Below are positions 63,564 through 64,000 of a stretch of 64,000 nt of DNA, one piece after another. The stretch's first letter is position 1; each line of letters opens with the position of its first letter. The stretch is from Pectobacterium punjabense (lineage in GTDB: Bacteria; Pseudomonadota; Gammaproteobacteria; Enterobacterales; Enterobacteriaceae): the NCBI RefSeq assembly GCF_012427845.1, contig NZ_CP038498.1, forward strand, positions 3,410,001 to 3,474,000, read 5' to 3'. The notes beneath the pieces were generated by a model. The model did not search any database, was not told where the DNA came from, and worked only from the letters and a program-made list of their open reading frames with translations. Made by a program: the position numbers and the translations under genes.

Positions 63564-63813
63564 GTATCTTACAGCATCACCGTGAAAGCAAGTACTGTGC
63601 GAACGCGTCGCATAATATGAAACCCGATTCGCAGTGTCAACGGCTAAATCCGCTTATCCGATTAACCGCTGAAAAAGACGCCAAAGGTAAGAAAAAACAG
63701 GCGGCAATTTCGGTGTCATATCATCATAAGTACAATAAAAAGCTGCCAACGATAACGCGATTTATTATCATCAATTTACGTTACGCTTCTGTCTTCTATT
63801 AAGCACTCCGCAC

Positions 63814-64000
63814 ATGCGCTATTTTTCTATGATTGTATTTTCTCTGATGGTATCTGTGTCTGGCATGTTGCCCGTTCGGGCGCAGCCAACCATTCCCGAT
63901 ATTACCGAACAAGCAAAAGCCCAATTTGAAATCAGGCACGTTGAGATGCAAAGTGGCGAACAACATGCTTATCGACTTTTCATCGCGCTTCCCCGTCAAC
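63814..64000 (+). CDS. Secreted protein, possible alpha/beta-hydrolase esterase, N-terminal fragment
   Basis: The window edge cuts this gene after 62 codons. The start is the ATG at 63814, without a strong ribosome binding site. A signal peptide (MRYFSMIVFSLMVSVSGMLP) ends near VRA|QP, and the mature part contains AYRLFIALPRQ. That motif is reminiscent of the opening beta strands of IroE/BesA-like siderophore esterases of the alpha/beta-hydrolase fold. This is a guess from a short piece; no catalytic residues are in view. Confidence 0.5.
   Translation, partial: MRYFSMIVFSLMVSVSGMLPVRAQPTIPDITEQAKAQFEIRHVEMQSGEQHAYRLFIALPRQ

Overview
The window looks like a chromosomal segment of a soft-rot enterobacterium, most likely Pectobacterium. 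Most of the gene backbone is close to Escherichia coli and in nearly the same order as the E. coli 57-minute region: hcaT, glyA, hmp, glnB, glrR-qseG-glrK, glmY, purL, mltF, tadA, pgpC, then yfhL, acpS-pdxJ-recO-era-rnc-lepB-lepA, rseC-rseB-rseA-rpoE, nadB, trmN6, srmB, grcA, ung. Plant-pathogen genes are set into it: a pectin acetylesterase and pectin methylesterase pair (paeY-pemA) between hmp and glnB, and a roughly 25 kb biofilm-adhesin island between pgpC and yfhL.

Layout. 1-3.1 kb: start of a Fur-boxed periplasmic binding protein, a NicO/DUF1007 metal transport pair (ZevB/ZevA-like) with a Zur-like palindrome at its start, and the MFS transporter HcaT. 3.1-6.5 kb: glyA and hmp, divergent, with PurR-like and NsrR-like operators and a 74-bp tandem repeat behind glyA. 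6.5-9.7 kb: KdgR box, paeY, pemA. 9.8-18.6 kb: glnB, the GlrR/QseG/GlrK system, the sRNA GlmY with a sigma-54 promoter, an IHF site and three GlrR boxes, and purL with its PurR operator. 18.8-21.6 kb: mltF, tadA, pgpC.

21.8-47.0 kb holds a complete Lap-type adhesin system. LapG (periplasmic protease) and LapD (c-di-GMP receptor) are followed by a small conserved protein. Next is a giant RTX adhesin of about 4,500 residues with 41 tandem 92-residue units, interrupted by a one-base frameshift. The divergent type I secretion genes (TolC-like LapE, ABC LapB, membrane-fusion LapC) come next, then a PAS-GAF-GGDEF protein and an EAL protein. The expected logic is: high c-di-GMP makes LapD sequester LapG, so the adhesin stays anchored by its N-terminal retention module. 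When c-di-GMP falls, LapG cuts at the AAAG site and releases it. The flanking GGDEF and EAL genes are plausible local inputs. The frameshift removes the C-terminal RTX secretion region from the reading frame, so either the sequence has an indel error in a repeat or this strain's adhesin is disrupted.

47.5-64 kb returns to core genes: ferredoxin YfhL, the rnc-era-recO-pdxJ-acpS and lepA-lepB groups, the sigma-E operon with its autoregulatory promoter, nadB, trmN6, srmB, anaerobically controlled grcA with two FNR-like sites 53 bp apart, ung, two identical tRNA-Ala(GGC) genes, and the start of a secreted hydrolase-like gene cut by the window edge. All calls come from reading the sequence and remembered family knowledge; no database search was run.
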